Shown: positions 4,868 to 6,091 of the stretch, one piece after another
Layout of the letters: each line of letters opens with the position of its first letter
Numbering within the stretch: the first letter of the stretch is position 1
Source: Nitriliruptoraceae bacterium
GTDB taxonomy: Bacteria > Actinomycetota > Nitriliruptoria > Nitriliruptorales > Nitriliruptoraceae
DNA: 6,091 bases
Direction of reading: 5' to 3'
Assembly: GCA_003554005.1 (NCBI GenBank)
Contig: PWEU01000170.1
Span: forward strand, 1 to 6,091
Notes under the pieces: generated by a model
Database searches by the model: none
Told to the model about the DNA's origin: nothing
The model's input: only the letters and a program-made list of their open reading frames with translations
Made by a program: the position numbers and the translations under genes

Positions 4868-4894
4868 GTGTGTCACGAAGAAACATTGAACTAG
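4586..4894 (+). CDS. IS3-family transposase OrfA, interrupted by group II intron
   Basis: OrfA supplies the DNA-binding N-terminal part of the IS3 transposase, normally joined to the DDE-bearing OrfB by a -1 frameshift. ATG 4586 has GAAAGGA 12 bases before it. Residues about 10-25 (FDQEYKKEMVRLVEE) and 28-50 (SPADVAKDIGVTATTVRRWV) form the helix-turn-helix. Residues about 66-92 (VDEEVRKRDKRIKDLEEENA, ILKK) form the leucine-zipper coiled coil. True IS sequence ends at Ile 94 (ATC, 4865-4867), in the AMSI block that usually continues with an IFS-like ending; the final VCHEETLN and the TAG at 4892-4894 come from the intron. Splicing would restore the frame. Unspliced, a nearly complete OrfA but no OrfAB would be made. 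Confidence 0.85.
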   Translation: MSGSKYHKRFDQEYKKEMVRLVEELGKSPADVAKDIGVTATTVRRWVVQFGSQGSASFPGKGNLHPVDEEVRKRDKRIKDLEEENAILKKAMSIVCHEETLN

Positions 4895-5404
4895 GAAGAT
4901 GTTTCATGCTGCATAAAAGATGAGGGTCTGGCCCCTCGGGGTCTCTATGCAGGTAGCGGCCTCAAATCACCTTAAGGTGCCTTTGTCAAAAGCAAGGGTG
5001 TTGAGCGTTAAGGAAAAGGCGAAGCCAAGACTTTGCCAGATGAGTGTTACAGAGATGAACGAAAGTGAACCACTGAAGACGCCTCGAAAAGCCCAGATGC
5101 TATCAAAACTGAGAAGGATGTTCTCTCATGACGAGCCTAGAAGCCAACCTGCTTACTGACTAGGTGGTAGCCGGGGTAAAGGTGGCATGACCGTAACACA
5201 GGCTTTTATGCGGAACGTGAGAACCTATATGCTGATGATAAGGGAAAAGCCACAAGTAATGGACTTACAAGGGCGAAAGTACCGATGCAGTGTATAGGGG
5301 CGGAATAACCCGTAGTAGTAAAGAAATCTTTGTAATGAAGATGGAGCGAAGGGGTTATATTATCCAGTTTACCGATCCTGTCAACCAGGAATGGGAGGAA
5401 CAGA
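4868..5404 (+). ncRNA. group II intron ribozyme 5' half (domains I-III)
   Basis: This gene-free stretch is structured intron RNA. It carries GTGYG at its 5' end and hairpins such as GAGGGTCTGGCCCCTC (4921-4936). Its blocks are shared with the deleted copy: ATGCTGCATAAAAGATGAGG (4906-4925), AAATCACCTTAAGGTGCC (4963-4980) and TGAGCGTTAAGGA (5002-5014). Two open frames within it (4920-5159 plus, 5206-5442 minus) are chance. The ribosome site GGGAGG (5393-5398) for the RT is at its end. Confidence 0.75.
5096..5101 (+). other. EBS1 (exon-binding site 1) of the group II intron
   Basis: GATGCT is the exact reverse complement of AGCATC (4862-4867), the six exon bases immediately 5' of the intron (IBS1). 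It lies about 230 nt into the intron, in domain I, as expected. Chance is possible for a six-base match, but its position and exact abutment to the splice site make the assignment good. Confidence 0.7.
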
Positions 5405-6091
5405 ATGGGCAAAGCAAAATCATTTAATATCCCTAAAACCACAGTCTACCATGCCTACAAGCTTGTCAAAGCAAATAGAGGAGCTGCAGGTATCGACAAA
5501 GAATCCATTGAAAAATTCGATGCAGACTTAGAAAACAACCTTTACAAACTATGGAACAGAATGGCCTCTGGCACATACTTTCCCCCACCGGTAAAGGCAG
5601 TAGAAATACCGAAGAAAAACGGTGGTGTCAGAACATTAGGTATACCAACAGTTTCAGACAGAATCGCCCAAATGACAGTAAAACTACAGTTTGAAGAAAA
5701 AGTAGAAAAATACTTTTTGCCAGATTCTTACGGCTACCGGCCCAACAAATCAGCTCATGATGCCCTAGAAATCACACGAAAAAGGTGCTGGAAAAATGAT
5801 TGGGTGCTCGAATTTGACATAAAAGGACTCTTTGATAACATAGACCATAATCTGTTAATGAAGGCTGTAAGGAAACACACAGATTGTAAATGGGGAACTG
5901 TTATATATTGAGCGCTGGTTGAAAGCGCCTTTTCAAAACAATAAAGGTGAAATAATTAGCAGAAATGCCGGAGTACCGCAGGGTGGAGTAATTAGTCCCG
6001 TACTATCAAATCTGTTTTTACACTATACATTTGATAGATGGATGACTGTAAACTTTCCTAAAAACCTATGGTGCAGGTACGCTGATGATGG
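5405..6091 (+). pseudogene. group II intron reverse transcriptase/maturase, one-base frameshift, partial
   Basis: Encodes the intron protein that stabilises ribozyme folding and copies intron RNA into DNA. ATG 5405 has GGGAGG with a six-base spacer. RT blocks appear in order: ANRGAAGID (residues 23-31), YFPPPVKAVEIPKKNGGVR (58-76), LGIPTVSDRIAQ (78-89), DSYGYRPNKSAHDAL (107-121) and catalytic Asp in WVLEFDIKGLFDNID (133-147). After HTDCKW the frame meets a GGGG run (5892-5895) and stops at TGA 5909-5911. Dropping one G restores LLYIERWLKAPFQNN, then VPQGGVISP (PQGG block at 5976-5987) and RYADD with the catalytic Asp pair at 6084-6089. The rest of RT, the X/maturase domain and any endonuclease lie beyond the window. 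By eye the RT resembles the RmInt1-like bacterial lineage; this is not certain. The shift is an inactivating mutation or a homopolymer sequencing error. Confidence 0.9.

Larger units (their letters stand above)
4868..6091 (+). mobile_element. group II intron with encoded reverse transcriptase (3' end outside window)
   Basis: A retroelement that splices as RNA and inserts by target-primed reverse transcription. The 5' boundary GTGTG (4868-4872) follows directly after codon 94 of IS3 orfA. Evidence for the boundary: similarity to the 5' end of the deleted copy at 3963, and perfect pairing of EBS1 GATGCT (5096-5101) with the last six exon bases AGCATC (4862-4867). About 537 nt of ribozyme (domains I-III and the start of IV) precede the RT start at 5405. 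Domains V-VI lie beyond the window. EBS2 was not identified. Confidence 0.88.

Noticed and set aside
4920..5442. Open frames 4920-5159 (plus) and 5206-5442 (minus)
   Set aside because: Both lie in structured group II intron RNA; composition is not protein-like and parts are conserved with the ORF-less intron copy at 3963.

Overview
The window looks like an accessory, degraded stretch of a low-to-moderate GC Clostridia-type (Firmicutes) chromosome. Grounds for this are purine-rich AGGAGG-type ribosome sites, TATAAT promoters, two small lipoproteins, a small clostridial-style zinc-ribbon protein and group II intron / IS3 / IS200-IS605-like debris. The assignment is by eye and no species is claimed.

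Left part (1-1850): the end of an unknown reading frame (stop at 66-68) is joined directly to a remnant of an aromatic-L-amino-acid decarboxylase. That remnant lacks its N-terminus and C-terminus and carries an in-frame TAG. It abuts, tail to tail, a minus-strand reading frame that begins as a small lipoprotein (start 1563), stops at 1387, and stays open for a further 77 codons. An orphan plus-strand terminator lies at 1757-1782.

Middle part (1846-3820): three intact genes. A minus-strand lipoprotein (2337-1846) is followed by about 640 bases of AT-rich intergenic DNA with small repeats, a promoter-like site and a perfect 16-bp hairpin (2869-2915) of the kind that ends IS200/IS605 elements. 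Then come a 78-residue zinc-ribbon protein on plus (2979-3215) and a convergent minus-strand protein with a PH-like N-terminus and charged helical C-terminus (3817-3245).

Right part (3960-6091): stacked mobile elements. A 231-bp deletion derivative of a group II intron (3963-4193) keeps its 5' end, part of domain I and complete domains V-VI. Next is a small membrane-protein frame (4250-4465), apparently broken by a decayed second copy of the hairpin, and the first codons of a following gene cut off by an IS3-family element. The IS3 orfA (from 4586) is itself interrupted, exactly after codon 94, by a full-type group II intron. That intron starts at 4868, its EBS1 (5096-5101) pairs perfectly with the six exon bases before it (4862-4867), and its reverse transcriptase begins at 5405. 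The RT reading frame shifts by one base at a GGGG run (5892-5895) and continues to the YADD active site at the window edge.

The intact genes do not form an evident pathway. The main content is a nested record of insertions: hairpin element into a small gene, IS3 into its neighbour, group II intron into IS3, with a deleted relative of the same intron type about 0.7 kb upstream. I see no convincing new defence or metabolic system. The most unusual item is the mini-intron with an intact catalytic domain V.
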